From NCBI GenBank assembly GCA_026391655.1, contig JAPLDR010000122.1, forward strand, positions 1 to 47,048: a stretch of 47,048 nucleotides of DNA, given 5' to 3'. Below the pieces are notes generated by a model. The model did not search any database and was not told the DNA's origin. It saw nothing but the letters and a program-made list of their open reading frames with translations. Source of the stretch: Bacteroidia bacterium. GTDB taxonomy: Bacteria; Bacteroidota; Bacteroidia; Bacteroidales; Prolixibacteraceae. Shown here piece after piece: positions 7,647-16,437 of the stretch. Each line of letters starts with the position of its first letter. Position 1 is the stretch's first letter. The translations under genes and the position numbers were made by a program.

Positions 7647-9692
7647 ATGCTAAACAATCAACCTAAACTTTTCTCATCTCACCAGAGGTACCTTAGCATC
7701 ATTTTGGTATCTTTATTTATCCTTTTTGAAGCCAAAACCGCATCTGCCCAACATATATCCGACACTTTAAGAATTAAAACCATCGAGGTCTATGCAAAAA
7801 AAATAATTAAAGAGGAGGCCGGCAAAACAACAACTAAAATCGATTCAATTGCAATGATTAATGCATTGACATCCAATCTATCTGATTTAATTTCACAAAA
7901 CACACCCATCTTCATTAAAGAGTATGGTCGTGGTGCGATGGCATCAGCATCATTCCGCGGAACCGCACCTTCGCATACCCAGGTGTCGTGGAATGGAATC
8001 AGTCTTAACTCACCAATGCTGGGAATGGTCGATTTTTCTGTAATACCGGTTTACTTCACAGATAATGTAAGTTTGCTGCACGGTTCAGGATCAATATCTG
8101 AAAGAAGCGGTGCGTTGGGCGGAGTTGTCAGACTTGAAAATACCACCAACTGGAAAAATAGATTTTCTGGCCGTTTACTTGCCGGCATTGGAAGTTATGG
8201 AACGAAGGATGAGTTTTTTCAGATTAACAGTGGAAATAATAAAATACAGTCGCAGACAAGAGCATATTATAATTATTCGGACAATGATTATCAGTTTGTA
8301 AATAAGTTCATTGCAGATATTGATCCCAAAACAGGCAACTACCTCTACCCTATCCAGCGAAACGAAAACTCACAATACAAAAATTATGGCCTCCTTCAGG
8401 AATTTTATTTTCATCCTGCTGAAAAGAGTGTAATTATTCTCCGGTACTGGTACCAGCATAACGACCGAAGCCTTCCCAGGCTGCTCTCGAACGAAACAGA
8501 CAATAACGCCAATATCAACAGACAAACTGAAAATGCCAATCGTCCCGTGGCCGAATGGAAGTATTACGGTAAAAAAGGAACACTCACGCTTACGTCCGGT
8601 GCTAATATCCAGCTCATAAATTATCAACTTAAAACTAAAGTTTCGGGAGCTGATGACCAACTGGTGATCAACTCTGTTTCAAAGTCTACATCTTACTTGT
8701 TTAAAGCAAGTTACAAATATCAATTCTCTGATAAACTTTCAATAATAACTGGTGCGAATACCGGGATTAATAATGTCCGTTCGAAGAATTCGCCACAAAA
8801 TGGAGATACAACAGGCTACGACATGCAGCGTCAGGATCATTCGGTTTACCTTCAGTTCAGTAAATCATTCAGCGATAAGCTTTCGGCCAATCTGCTTGCA
8901 AGAGAAGATTTTATTGGTGGTAAATCCACCGCATTTATACCCTCTGCCGGGATCGAATATCATCCTTTTCGAGATATTGGTTATTTTATAAAAGGTAATC
9001 TTGCCCGAAACTATCATCAGCCTACACTCAACGACCTCTATTATATTCCCGGAGGAAACCCGCAGTTAAAACCAGAAGAGGGCTTGATGGCTGATCTGGG
9101 AAGTGGTTATTCGGGAGTTATTGGAAATACGACCTTCCATGCTACACTCAACGGTTATTATTCAAGCATCAGTAACTGGATCATCTGGTTACCTACACCA
9201 CAGGGATATTGGGAACCCTACAATATGAAAAGGGTCAATGCCAGTGGAATAGAATTAAATACCGGTATCAGTGGGAAGATGTACTCGGTTGATTATCATT
9301 TTAATGGGAATTACGCCTTTACCAGATCAATCAACAGGGACGATCCCCGAAACTGGGCCGACGAATCAATCGGAAAACAGCTTCCGTATATTCCACTGCA
9401 TTCAGCTAATTTTCTTGTCAACCTATCCCGGTCGGGTTACCACCTCACCTGGCTTTGGACTTATTACAGCGAGCGCTTCACGACAACGAGTAACGATAAA
9501 ACCTCAAAACCGGATGTGCTTTACCCTTATTTCATGAACAACCTTTATTTCGGCAGGGAGATCAGACTGAACAAGCAAAAACTATATATTGAATTGAAAA
9601 TTTTTAATCTCTTCAATGAAGATTACCGCACTGTATTACAACATCCTATGCCCCGAAGGAATTATTCATTATTAATCCGTTACGATTTCTGA
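7647..9692 (+). CDS. btuB: TonB-dependent cobalamin receptor (BtuB-type)
   Basis: A 681-residue outer-membrane receptor. A signal peptide ends near TASAQ (about residue 35). A short TonB-box-like segment (DTLRIKTIEVYAKKI) follows, then a plug domain at about residues 60-165 with the typical ASASFRGTAPSHTQVSWNG and SGALGGVVRLEN motifs. The rest is a 22-strand barrel pattern with paired aromatic strands, ending in NYSLLIRYDF with the terminal Phe needed for barrel assembly. There is no N-terminal carboxypeptidase-like domain of the SusC type, so it is a classical BtuB-sized receptor. The substrate call rests on its place 18 bases after the preceding gene in a cobalamin-riboswitch operon and one base before a BtuG-like gene. 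It should move B12 or other cobamides into the periplasm using TonB energy. No BtuCDF inner-membrane transporter is encoded nearby. Confidence 0.88.
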   Translation: MLNNQPKLFSSHQRYLSIILVSLFILFEAKTASAQHISDTLRIKTIEVYAKKIIKEEAGKTTTKIDSIAMINALTSNLSDLISQNTPIFIKEYGRGAMASASFRGTAPSHTQVSWNGISLNSPMLGMVDFSVIPVYFTDNVSLLHGSGSISERSGALGGVVRLENTTNWKNRFSGRLLAGIGSYGTKDEFFQINSGNNKIQSQTRAYYNYSDNDYQFVNKFIADIDPKTGNYLYPIQRNENSQYKNYGLLQEFYFHPAEKSVIILRYWYQHNDRSLPRLLSNETDNNANINRQTENANRPVAEWKYYGKKGTLTLTSGANIQLINYQLKTKVSGADDQLVINSVSKSTSYLFKASYKYQFSDKLSIITGANTGINNVRSKNSPQNGDTTGYDMQRQDHSVYLQFSKSFSDKLSANLLAREDFIGGKSTAFIPSAGIEYHPFRDIGYFIKGNLARNYHQPTLNDLYYIPGGNPQLKPEEGLMADLGSGYSGVIGNTTFHATLNGYYSSISNWIIWLPTPQGYWEPYNMKRVNASGIELNTGISGKMYSVDYHFNGNYAFTRSINRDDPRNWADESIGKQLPYIPLHSANFLVNLSRSGYHLTWLWTYYSERFTTTSNDKTSKPDVLYPYFMNNLYFGREIRLNKQKLYIELKIFNLFNEDYRTVLQHPMPRRNYSLLIRYDF

Positions 9693-9693
9693 A

Positions 9694-10755
9694 ATGAGCA
9701 TCAACCGATTACATATCGCCCTGATTTTAATGACGCTTCCTGTGTTTTCAGGATGTATGAAAGATAACGAGTGGATCAACCGTCATCAATCCGGAACATT
9801 GCCCGCAAAAGGCATTTTCATCGTTAATGAAGGGAATTTCATGTATGGAAATGCCTCCCTTTCATTTTACGATCCCGCAACACGAAAAGTGCAAAACGAT
9901 CTTTTCTACAACACGAATGGTCTCCCGCTCGGAGATGTTGCCCAATCGATGGTGATTAGTGATAATTTGGGGTATATAGTCATCAATAACTCAGGGAAGA
10001 TTTACGTAATCAATACTTCAGATGGAAAATATGTCGGAAAAATTACCGGATTGACCTCACCAAGGTATATTCATTTTGTAAATAGTGAAAAAGCCTATAT
10101 AACAGATCTTTATGCAGGACAAATTACAATTGTCAATCCCAAATCCTATCAAATTACAGGTGTAATACTCACACCTGGTCATGCCTCTACCGAACAGATA
10201 GTTCAATGGAATGACTTTCTTTTTGTTAGTTGCTGGTCATTCGACAATACGATTTTAGTGATTGATACCCGAACAGATGCGGTTGCAGGTGAGATAAAAA
10301 CCGGAAAACAACCAGGTGGATTAGTGATTGATAAAAACAATAAAATTTGGACACTTTGCGATGGCGGATGGTCTAAAAGCGGAACAACTTCCCGAATTCC
10401 TATGCTTCAGCGGATTGATCCTGTTACCAGAACCATCGAAAAGAGTTTTTCTCTTTCAGCAGATGCCAAACCTTCGCGTCTCGCAATTAACGATACGCGT
10501 GATTCCCTGCTGTTTATCAATGATGGAATCTGGAAAATTGGTGTAAATCAGGAAACTATAAGTGGTCATCCTTTTTTATCTACTGCTAACCATCTTTATT
10601 ACAGTCTTGCTGTTGATCCGAAAAACTCTGAACTATACCTTAGTGATGCAATCGACTATATGCAACGCGGTGTTATTTACCGATACTCGCCCCTCGGTGC
10701 CAAAATCGATAGTTTTAAAACCGGAATAATTCCGGGTGCGTTTTGTTTTAAATGA
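9694..10755 (+). CDS. btuG: BtuG-like beta-propeller B12-binding lipoprotein
   Basis: A 353-residue lipoprotein with lipobox FSGC (Cys20). The mature part consists of repeated blades typical of YncE/DUF5074-like seven-bladed propellers: GKIYVINTSDGKYVGKITGL, EKAYITDLYAGQITIVNP, NTILVIDTRTDAVAGEIKTG, KQPGGLVIDKNNKIWTLCDG and NSELYLSDAIDYMQRGVIYR. The start codon lies one base after the stop of the receptor gene, so translation is probably coupled. In Bacteroides the protein in this position (BtuG) sits on BtuB at the cell surface and captures B12 with very high affinity; that is known for the family and is inferred here from fold and context. The symbol is therefore a functional analogy, not a proven orthology. 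Confidence 0.8.
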   Translation: MSINRLHIALILMTLPVFSGCMKDNEWINRHQSGTLPAKGIFIVNEGNFMYGNASLSFYDPATRKVQNDLFYNTNGLPLGDVAQSMVISDNLGYIVINNSGKIYVINTSDGKYVGKITGLTSPRYIHFVNSEKAYITDLYAGQITIVNPKSYQITGVILTPGHASTEQIVQWNDFLFVSCWSFDNTILVIDTRTDAVAGEIKTGKQPGGLVIDKNNKIWTLCDGGWSKSGTTSRIPMLQRIDPVTRTIEKSFSLSADAKPSRLAINDTRDSLLFINDGIWKIGVNQETISGHPFLSTANHLYYSLAVDPKNSELYLSDAIDYMQRGVIYRYSPLGAKIDSFKTGIIPGAFCFK

Positions 10756-10776
10756 AAACCTTTGCAGGAGAATAAT

Positions 10777-11658
10777 TTAGAGTACCATAGCAAAAGATAA
10801 TCCGCCTCCGTTTTTATAGATTGCCGGTAGAATCACCATATTGTTCTTTTTCCCCCAGCGGTAACGATGTGTATAGTAAACAACTTTTGTTGTGAAAATA
10901 CCAATTCCGGCACCAATCAGAACATCCGAAATCCAATGCTGATTATTCGCCATCCGGTAAATGGCAGTGGTTGTAGCAACTGCATAACCACCGACACTGA
11001 TCCAGGGCGAAGCGTCACGATATTCCATGTCTAGTATTGTCGCAGAAACAAATGCCTGCGCAGCATGACCGGAAGGCATAGAGTTCTTCCCTCCTGAAGG
11101 TCTTTCACTTGCAATCCAGGGTTTCATTCCCCTAACAATAACAGTCATCAGCAATTCGGCTTTGGCAGTAATTATAGCCTGGTTCACAAAATCGCTGCGG
11201 CTCTTCACTCCGGCAGCTTTTAACCCGAATACAGCAGCAAGCGGTGCATATTGCAGATAATCATCAATTGAGGTATTAACGCCGGGAAAAAGGTCAAGTA
11301 CCTTGTCACGAATTGTGTATTTACTTAATAAACTGTGAGAATCGGGCAGTAAGGTGATCGTTCCAGCTATGATGAGCGATGCAGGAACTAGCGCCGCTTT
11401 GAACCATTGGGGACGAACAAGTTGATTTTGCATCATATTCATCTCTAATGATTTAACGGCAAGTGTGTCGGAAAATCGATTCGAAATGTGATCGTATTTT
11501 AAGGAGATATTAATATTTGAGGAAGTAATTGGCAGGTTCAGATCGGAAAATCGACTGGAGTTTAAAGCAATCGAATTATTGAAATAAGTTACCTGTGAGA
11601 AAAGTACTTGTGACATTACCAGAATTACTAAAATAAATAACAAACGTCGTGTAATCAT
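10777..11658 (-). CDS. PAP2-superfamily membrane phosphatase
   Basis: A 293-residue phosphatidic-acid-phosphatase-type enzyme. I chose the ATG at 11658 (MITRRLLFILVILVMSQVLF), which gives a clean signal peptide; a TTG three codons earlier is possible. The three PAP2 signature motifs are intact: KPWIASERP (K-x6-RP), PSGH, and RMANNQHWISD (R-x5-H-x3-D), giving the catalytic His pair and Arg. Hydrophobic segments occur around residues 110-130 and from 195 to the end. Likely substrates are lipid pyrophosphates or phosphatidyl phosphates such as undecaprenyl pyrophosphate or lipid A precursors; the sequence does not say which. The gene ends 21 bases from the end of the B12 operon in convergent orientation, so the two units probably share a termination region. 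Confidence 0.88.
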   Translation of the reverse strand: MITRRLLFILVILVMSQVLFSQVTYFNNSIALNSSRFSDLNLPITSSNINISLKYDHISNRFSDTLAVKSLEMNMMQNQLVRPQWFKAALVPASLIIAGTITLLPDSHSLLSKYTIRDKVLDLFPGVNTSIDDYLQYAPLAAVFGLKAAGVKSRSDFVNQAIITAKAELLMTVIVRGMKPWIASERPSGGKNSMPSGHAAQAFVSATILDMEYRDASPWISVGGYAVATTTAIYRMANNQHWISDVLIGAGIGIFTTKVVYYTHRYRWGKKNNMVILPAIYKNGGGLSFAMVL

Positions 11659-11784
11659 ATCTTTCAATTAAAGGAATACAAAGGAATCTATTTTTTTAGT
11701 AAATGGAAATTTAAATTTAAGATGCTTAACCATTTGTTAAATCCGATAAAATAAACTCTCTGCCAAACATCAAAAGTCTTTAAT

Positions 11785-11811
11785 CCTCTCTATTTTTGTA
11801 TTGTAGAGAGG
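11785..11811 (+). promoter_or_regulatory. Candidate -7 box inside an inverted repeat before ywbE
   Basis: TATTTTTG (11791..11798) matches TAnnTTTG. It overlaps a perfect 8-base inverted repeat, CCTCTCTA (11785..11792) and TAGAGAGG (11804..11811), with an 11-base spacer. There is no TTTG at -33. The palindrome could be an operator or a hairpin. Confidence 0.4.
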
Positions 11812-11852
11812 AATGAAATATTCCATTCAAAAGATATTTAAATTTTCATTTT

Positions 11853-12059
11853 ATGGACGGAAGAAACAGGAGTAATATCAAACCGGGAATTGAAGTAGCG
11901 ATTGTGTTAAAAGAAGATCAGCGCACTGGTGAACTGACCGAAGGAATTGTTCAAAACATATTGACCAGCAGCCAATTTCATCCTCATGGCATAAAAGTAA
12001 GATTAACCAGCGGCGAAGTTGGAAGAGTAAAGGAAATCAAATTGGCGGCTGGCAATTAG
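11853..12059 (+). CDS. ywbE: YwbE family protein
   Basis: A 68-residue protein that matches the YwbE/DUF2196 family over its full length: GRNRSNIKPGIEVAIVLKED near the start, RTGELTEGIVQNILT in the middle and HPHGIKVRLTSGEVGRVKEI at the end. It has a small beta-barrel-like composition and no signal peptide. The family is widespread and usually annotated only as conserved; its role is not established. It is followed by an intergenic hairpin and then by ribH, which has its own promoter, so the two need not be co-transcribed. Confidence 0.88.
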   Translation: MDGRNRSNIKPGIEVAIVLKEDQRTGELTEGIVQNILTSSQFHPHGIKVRLTSGEVGRVKEIKLAAGN

Positions 12060-12080
12060 CAACTGGAAACTGGCTTTGAA

Positions 12081-12110
12081 CAGCTGGCAGCAATAGCGAG
12101 CTGCCAGCTG
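12081..12110. repeat. Perfect 11-bp inverted repeat
   Basis: CAGCTGGCAGC and GCTGCCAGCTG are exact reverse complements separated by AATAGCGA. There is no U-tract after it on either strand, so it is not a typical terminator. The sequence just before it (GCAACTGG, CTGGCTTT) resembles the intergenic repeat near 26912-27041. Confidence 0.75.
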
Positions 12111-12165
12111 CAGATAGCCAAATATCTAAATTACTTCGTTATACTTTAGAACCGGGTATTCCCAT

Positions 12166-12196
12166 TTTGAGCAAATCAATTTTTACCGTAGTTTTG
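12166..12196 (+). promoter_or_regulatory. ribH promoter
   Basis: TTTG at 12166..12169, 19 bases, then TAGTTTTG at 12189..12196. This is a full match to the Bacteroidota promoter. The ATG of ribH at 12212 follows by 15 bases, giving a short leader. The promoter covers an upstream in-frame TTG and so fixes the start at the ATG. Confidence 0.75.
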
Positions 12197-12211
12197 TCAA
12201 AAATTTGCAAC

Positions 12212-12715
12212 ATGGCTACAAAAAATCTTTCAGAATACGATCCTAATGCAGTTCCCGATGGAAAAGAAATGAAATTTGGCATCGTGGTATCGGAATGGAA
12301 TTTTGAAGTAACCGGAGCTTTAGTGCGTGGTACGATCGAAACGCTTAAAAAACACGGTGTTCAGGCTGAAGACATTCTCGTGAAGTATGTTCCCGGTAGT
12401 TTTGAACTGACCCTTGGAGGACAGTTCTTTGCTGAATATACCGATGTTGATGCAATTATCCTGTTGGGATGTGTTATTCAGGGAGAGACCCGTCATTTTG
12501 ATTTTATTTGTCAGGGTGTAACGAAAGGAGCAACTGACTTAAACATTAAATATAATCTCCCGGTGATTTTCGGTCTTTTGACTACTGAAAATCAGCAACA
12601 AGCGATCGATCGGGCCGGCGGAAAACTGGGTAATAAAGGAGATGAGGCTGCAGTTACAGCACTAAAAATGGTTGCACTTCAAAACAGTTTCGAGGACGAG
12701 ATTGAAGAGGATTAA
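12212..12715 (+). CDS. ribH: 6,7-dimethyl-8-ribityllumazine synthase
   Basis: A 167-residue enzyme for the penultimate step of riboflavin synthesis: it condenses 5-amino-6-ribitylamino-uracil with 3,4-dihydroxy-2-butanone 4-phosphate. Visible motifs are [15 protein letters not shown] (substrate-binding Trp and Asn), VPGSFEL (phosphate and ribityl contacts), [17 protein letters not shown] with the catalytic His95, and [15 protein letters not shown] with the conserved GLLTTEN loop. The ATG at 12212 is preferred over a TTG 45 bases upstream, because the promoter lies across that region. The acidic tail EDEIEED after the core is usual in this phylum. No other rib genes are nearby. It is followed 21 bases later by a strong terminator, so it is probably a single-gene transcript. 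Confidence 0.96.
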   Translation: MATKNLSEYDPNAVPDGKEMKFGIVVSEWNFEVTGALVRGTIETLKKHGVQAEDILVKYVPGSFELTLGGQFFAEYTDVDAIILLGCVIQGETRHFDFICQGVTKGATDLNIKYNLPVIFGLLTTENQQQAIDRAGGKLGNKGDEAAVTALKMVALQNSFEDEIEED

Positions 12716-12735
12716 AAGAATATTCAGCAATTTGC

Positions 12736-12763
12736 GGCGATCCAAACAGGGTCGCCTTTTTTT
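12736..12763 (+). terminator. Rho-independent terminator after ribH
   Basis: GGCGATCC and GGGTCGCC form an 8-bp stem (one T-G wobble) around loop AAACA, followed by seven Ts. It lies 21 bases after the ribH stop. Confidence 0.9.
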
Positions 12764-12917
12764 GTCTTTATGTATTCAGATTATGCCCGGCGAAGAATTT
12801 TAATATCCGATTTCTAAAACTTAAAGTCAAAATACTCGTTAATTAATTTATGAGAGCAAACGAATGCTTTTGTTGAATGTTTACCATTACTTGACTTTTA
12901 ATTCTCATAATTTGATA

Positions 12918-15270
12918 ATGGATCTGGAAAAAGTCGAACTACCAAAATCGTCAAGCATTGATAAAGAGGTTGTTATTAATGACTATTATACCGTCTTCCT
13001 AAGCCGGCAATTGAGTATTTTAGGTCGGAAAGAGGTACATGCCGGACGTGCCCACTTCGGTATTTTCGGAGATGGAAAAGAACTTGCGCAAGTAGCCTAC
13101 GCTAAAAATTTCCTTAATGGCGATTGGAGATCAGGATATTACAGAGACCAGACATTTATGCTTGCAGCAGGATTGCTTAATCCGGAAGAATTTTTCGCGC
13201 AAATATATGGCGACACCGATATCGAAAACAACCCTTCAACCGGCGGACGAAATTTTAATAATCATCACGCTACCCGAAATTTCGGGATTGAGAACGGACT
13301 TGATAATTTATTGAAACAAAAAAACTCTTCTTCGGATGTTTCATCAACAGCGGGGCAAATGCCTCGCCTGTTAGGATTGGCTCATGCATCAAAACTAGTA
13401 AGAGAAAATCCCGAATTACAACAATATACAAAAAATACAATAACCGGAAATGAGGTTGCTTTTGGAACAATAGGTGAATCGAGTACCTCTGAAGGGATGT
13501 TTTTCGAAACCATTAATGCAGCGTGTGTGATGCAAGTTCCTCTTGCAGTGGCCATATGGGATGATGGATATGGAATAAGTGTTCCTGTAGAGCTCCAAAC
13601 CGCAAAGGGAAGTATATCAAAAGCACTTAAAGGATTTGAATCCAATGAACAAGATCCGGGATGCAAAATATTCGTATGTCCGGGATACGATTATCCTGCT
13701 TTAATACAAACATTCGAAAAAGGGATCAAAATATGCCGTGAGAACCATACCCCTGTAATATTTCACATCAACGAACTAACCCAACCCTTGGGGCATTCAA
13801 CCTCAGGTTCTCACGAACGATACAAGAGCGATGACCGGCTGAAATGGGAGAAGGAACATGACCCGATTTTAAAATTCCGGGAATGGATTCTAAATGAAGA
13901 TATTGCTGATCAGAAATCGGTTATCTCAATTGAAAATAAAGCTATTGAACGTGCAAGACTTGCTAAAGAACTTGCATGGCAATCATTTATTCAAAGTTTT
14001 AACGAAGAAAAAAAAGAGTTAAAGGAGTTAATCTCCTCAATTGCTGATGAAAATACTTCGTGCCCAGGTATTATTATTGACGGCCTGAAGGAAGTTCTTA
14101 CTGCCCCTTTCCCAACCAGAAAGAAATTACTCGCCTTTGCTAAAAGTCAGTTAAGATCACTGCATGAGCGCGATGCTTTTCAAAAGAGCAGACGCAATCT
14201 GTCGGATTGGATTACTAAAATTGAAAATAAAGGAAAAGACAGATATAACACACATATATTTAGTGATATAAATAGCTTTGATTCAAGTTGTGATGTAAAA
14301 GCAGTTTATGGTGCCGACCCTAAATCTGTACCCGCACATGAAGTCCTGAACATGAACTTCGATATCCTTTTCAATAAATATCCTTTATTGCTAACCTTCG
14401 GAGAAGATACCGGACAACTTGGAGATGTAAATCAGGGAATGAAAGGGATGCAGGAGAAATATGGCATACATCGTGTGTTTGATACGGGAATCAGGGAAAC
14501 AACAATAATTGGTCAGGGAATTGGGTTGGCATTAAGGGGACCTTGCCACCCTTTATTATCGCACAAGCGGTCAACAGATTGCACCGCTGATCATCCGTAC
14601 AAGGGGGCATCAGTTACAGGGAATGTGGCATTCCGGCTCACCAATGAGCATGTTGCTTGGCTCACTTGGCGGGATCAATATTTGCGTTCCCCGAAACATG
14701 ACCCAGGCAGCCGGGTTATACAATACACTTTTAAAAGGGCATAATCCCGCTTTGGTCATTGAACCTTTAAAAGGGTATTATATCCGCGAATTGCTACCCG
14801 AAAACCTTGGAGAATTCACAGTTCAGTTAGGTGTTCCCGAAGTTTTGGAAGAGGGAACTGATATTACAATTGTTACGTATGGCTGGAACGTCACCATTGC
14901 GCATCGTGCTGTAAATAAATTGAAAGCGCTTAATATTTCAGCTGAACTAATTGACATACAGACGCTTGTACCTTTTGACACATTGCATATTATTAGCAGG
15001 TCGGTACAAAAAACGAATAAAATTTTATTTGTAGACGAGGATGTTCCAGGTGGAGGTACAGCCTTCATGATGCAAAAAGTTCTTGAAGAACAGAAAGCCT
15101 TTAATTACCTTGATACGCCCCCAAAAACATTATCTGCTAAAGCACACCGGGGAGCCTACGGAACAGATGGTGAGTACTTTTCAAAACCCAATACTGAAAC
15201 AATTATCGAAGCTGTTTACGAAATTATGCACAGCGTTAACCCCGCAAAATTCCCTGGACTATATGATTGA
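12918..15270 (+). pseudogene. Fused E1 alpha/beta 2-oxoacid dehydrogenase, deletion and frameshift
   Basis: This is a branched-chain-type 2-oxoacid dehydrogenase E1 with the alpha and beta parts in one chain, as is common in Bacteroidota. The first frame runs from an ATG (12918 preferred; 12864 also possible) to a stop at 14744. It contains the E1-alpha thiamine-diphosphate region (GTIGESSTSEGMFFETINAA, VAIWDDGYGISVPVE) and the start of E1-beta (LTFGEDTGQLGDVNQG, VFDTGIRETTIIGQGIGLAL). At codon 14538-14540 (ALRG) family similarity stops in this frame and continues in the +1 frame from 14539 (DLATLYYRTSGQ, APLIIRTRGHQ, MWHSGSPMSM, ICVPRNMTQAAGLYNT) to the stop at 15270. The family segment that should lie between ALRG and DLAT (about 21-22 residues, including the PIAEIQ motif) is absent. 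The lesion is therefore a deletion of about 65-68 bases, not a single-base slip. Both flanks are otherwise well preserved, so it is recent, or a sequence/assembly error. Confidence 0.85.
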
Positions 15271-15287
15271 TTAAAATATAGTTCAAA

Positions 15288-15424
15288 CCTGAGGCAAGTT
15301 TCATAAATATCTGTCTTGAAAAGTTCCTGGCCATATTACAGAATATCAAAGTAATAATTTCAGGTGTTAATGCGCCGGAAGTCATAGGTGGCGGTTTTAT
15401 TATTGCCTGTTATGAAACTTCAGG
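15288..15424. repeat. Intergenic segment bounded by an inverted repeat
   Basis: AAGTTTCATAA (15296..15306) and TTATGAAACTT (15410..15420) are perfect reverse complements, extended by CCTG (15288..15291) and CAGG (15421..15424) with a few unpaired bases. An alternative pairing AGGCAA/TTGCCT exists at the same place. The segment fills the gap between the broken E1 gene and the GHMP kinase. It could be a structured leader or a small repeat element. Confidence 0.45.
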
Positions 15425-15470
15425 ATAATATTTTCGTAAATACACTTTTGCACTGAAATTTTGATAAAGC

Positions 15471-16376
15471 ATGGATTATCCGGCCAAAATATTACTGTTT
15501 GGTGAATATGGAATTATATTGAATTCGATGGCACTGGCCATTCCTTACCCGCGTTTTTCGGGTCGGTTCAAGTTCTCCGGGACATCCACAAATCATCAGT
15601 TAAAAACGGATGTTGAATCGAATGAAGCGTTAAAAAAACTGCTCATTTATCTTAAAAGCAACGCCCCCGTTTTCGAATTTCTCAATATTGAACACTTTGA
15701 AGATGAAGTCAATCAAGGATTGTATTTTGACTCATCAGTTCCGGTTAGTTCCGGTTTTGGAAGTTCAGGAGCCATTACAGCAGCAATTTATGAAAGATAT
15801 CTAATATATTCACAGCACAATGAATATCAAACAATTAAAACCGATCTGGCGGCAATCGAGACCTATTTTCAAGGAAAAAGTTCAGGGTTCGATCCTTTAA
15901 TCTCATTATTGAATAAACCTATACTCAAAGGAAGTCACAGCTCATTTATCTCAGATATCAACCTCTCCCCCTTTTTTAACACTTATACTTTGTTTCTTAT
16001 CAATTCCCATTCGAAAGGAAAAACAAGCAATAGGGTCAATTTTTTTATAGAACAATATCGTCATCAACATTTCAAAGAAAGAATTGATAATGAATATATT
16101 CCAATAATTAATCAAACCATTAAAGCAGTAACGGAGCCCGATTTCGGGTCTTTTGAAACAATGATTTCCAGGTATTCCGAATTTCAGCTATCACACTTTG
16201 GAGAAATGATTCATCCGGGGATGAGAACTCATTTTGAATATGGAACCGAGAGTGGGGATTTTCATCTAAAACTGTGTGGTTCAGGAGGTGGAAAATTTAT
16301 GCTTGGCATTGCTCGTGACCGTTTCAAAGCTGAATCCTATTTTAATTTAAACCATCTTGATTGGACGATTGTTTAA
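15471..16376 (+). CDS. GHMP kinase, probable mevalonate kinase
   Basis: A 301-residue GHMP-superfamily kinase. Motif 1 is PAKILLFGEYGIILNSMALA, motif 2 (ATP loop) is PVSSGFGSSGAITAAIYERY, and motif 3 is KLCGSGGGKFMLGI. The catalytic-type segment AIETYFQGKSSGFDPLISLL carries the Asp expected of mevalonate kinases (KSSGFDP). These features fit the Bacteroidota type of mevalonate kinase, which phosphorylates mevalonate to mevalonate 5-phosphate on the way to isopentenyl diphosphate. The UbiA-type prenyltransferase that follows uses products of that pathway. Other mevalonate genes (diphosphomevalonate decarboxylase and others) are not in the window, so a different GHMP substrate cannot be excluded. 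The ATG at 15471 opens directly into motif 1, which fixes the start. Confidence 0.8.
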   Translation: MDYPAKILLFGEYGIILNSMALAIPYPRFSGRFKFSGTSTNHQLKTDVESNEALKKLLIYLKSNAPVFEFLNIEHFEDEVNQGLYFDSSVPVSSGFGSSGAITAAIYERYLIYSQHNEYQTIKTDLAAIETYFQGKSSGFDPLISLLNKPILKGSHSSFISDINLSPFFNTYTLFLINSHSKGKTSNRVNFFIEQYRHQHFKERIDNEYIPIINQTIKAVTEPDFGSFETMISRYSEFQLSHFGEMIHPGMRTHFEYGTESGDFHLKLCGSGGGKFMLGIARDRFKAESYFNLNHLDWTIV

Positions 16377-16437
16377 TCATTCAGAGCTTCGGAATATCAT
16401 TCTTAAGTTCATCATAAAATTAAATAATTTAACCATT

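Noticed and set aside
12081-12110. A terminator for ywbE
   Set aside because: The stem is perfect but neither side has a U-tract; it fits better as a repeat element.
12864-12917. An 18-codon N-terminal extension of the fused E1
   Set aside because: The extra residues have no similarity to the family as I know it and the ATG at 12918 gives a normal start; the choice is not certain.
14623-15270. A separate E1-beta gene beginning at the ATG at 14623
   Set aside because: E1-beta similarity in this frame already starts at 14539 and the preceding part of E1-beta is in the other frame, so it is the broken rest of a fused gene.
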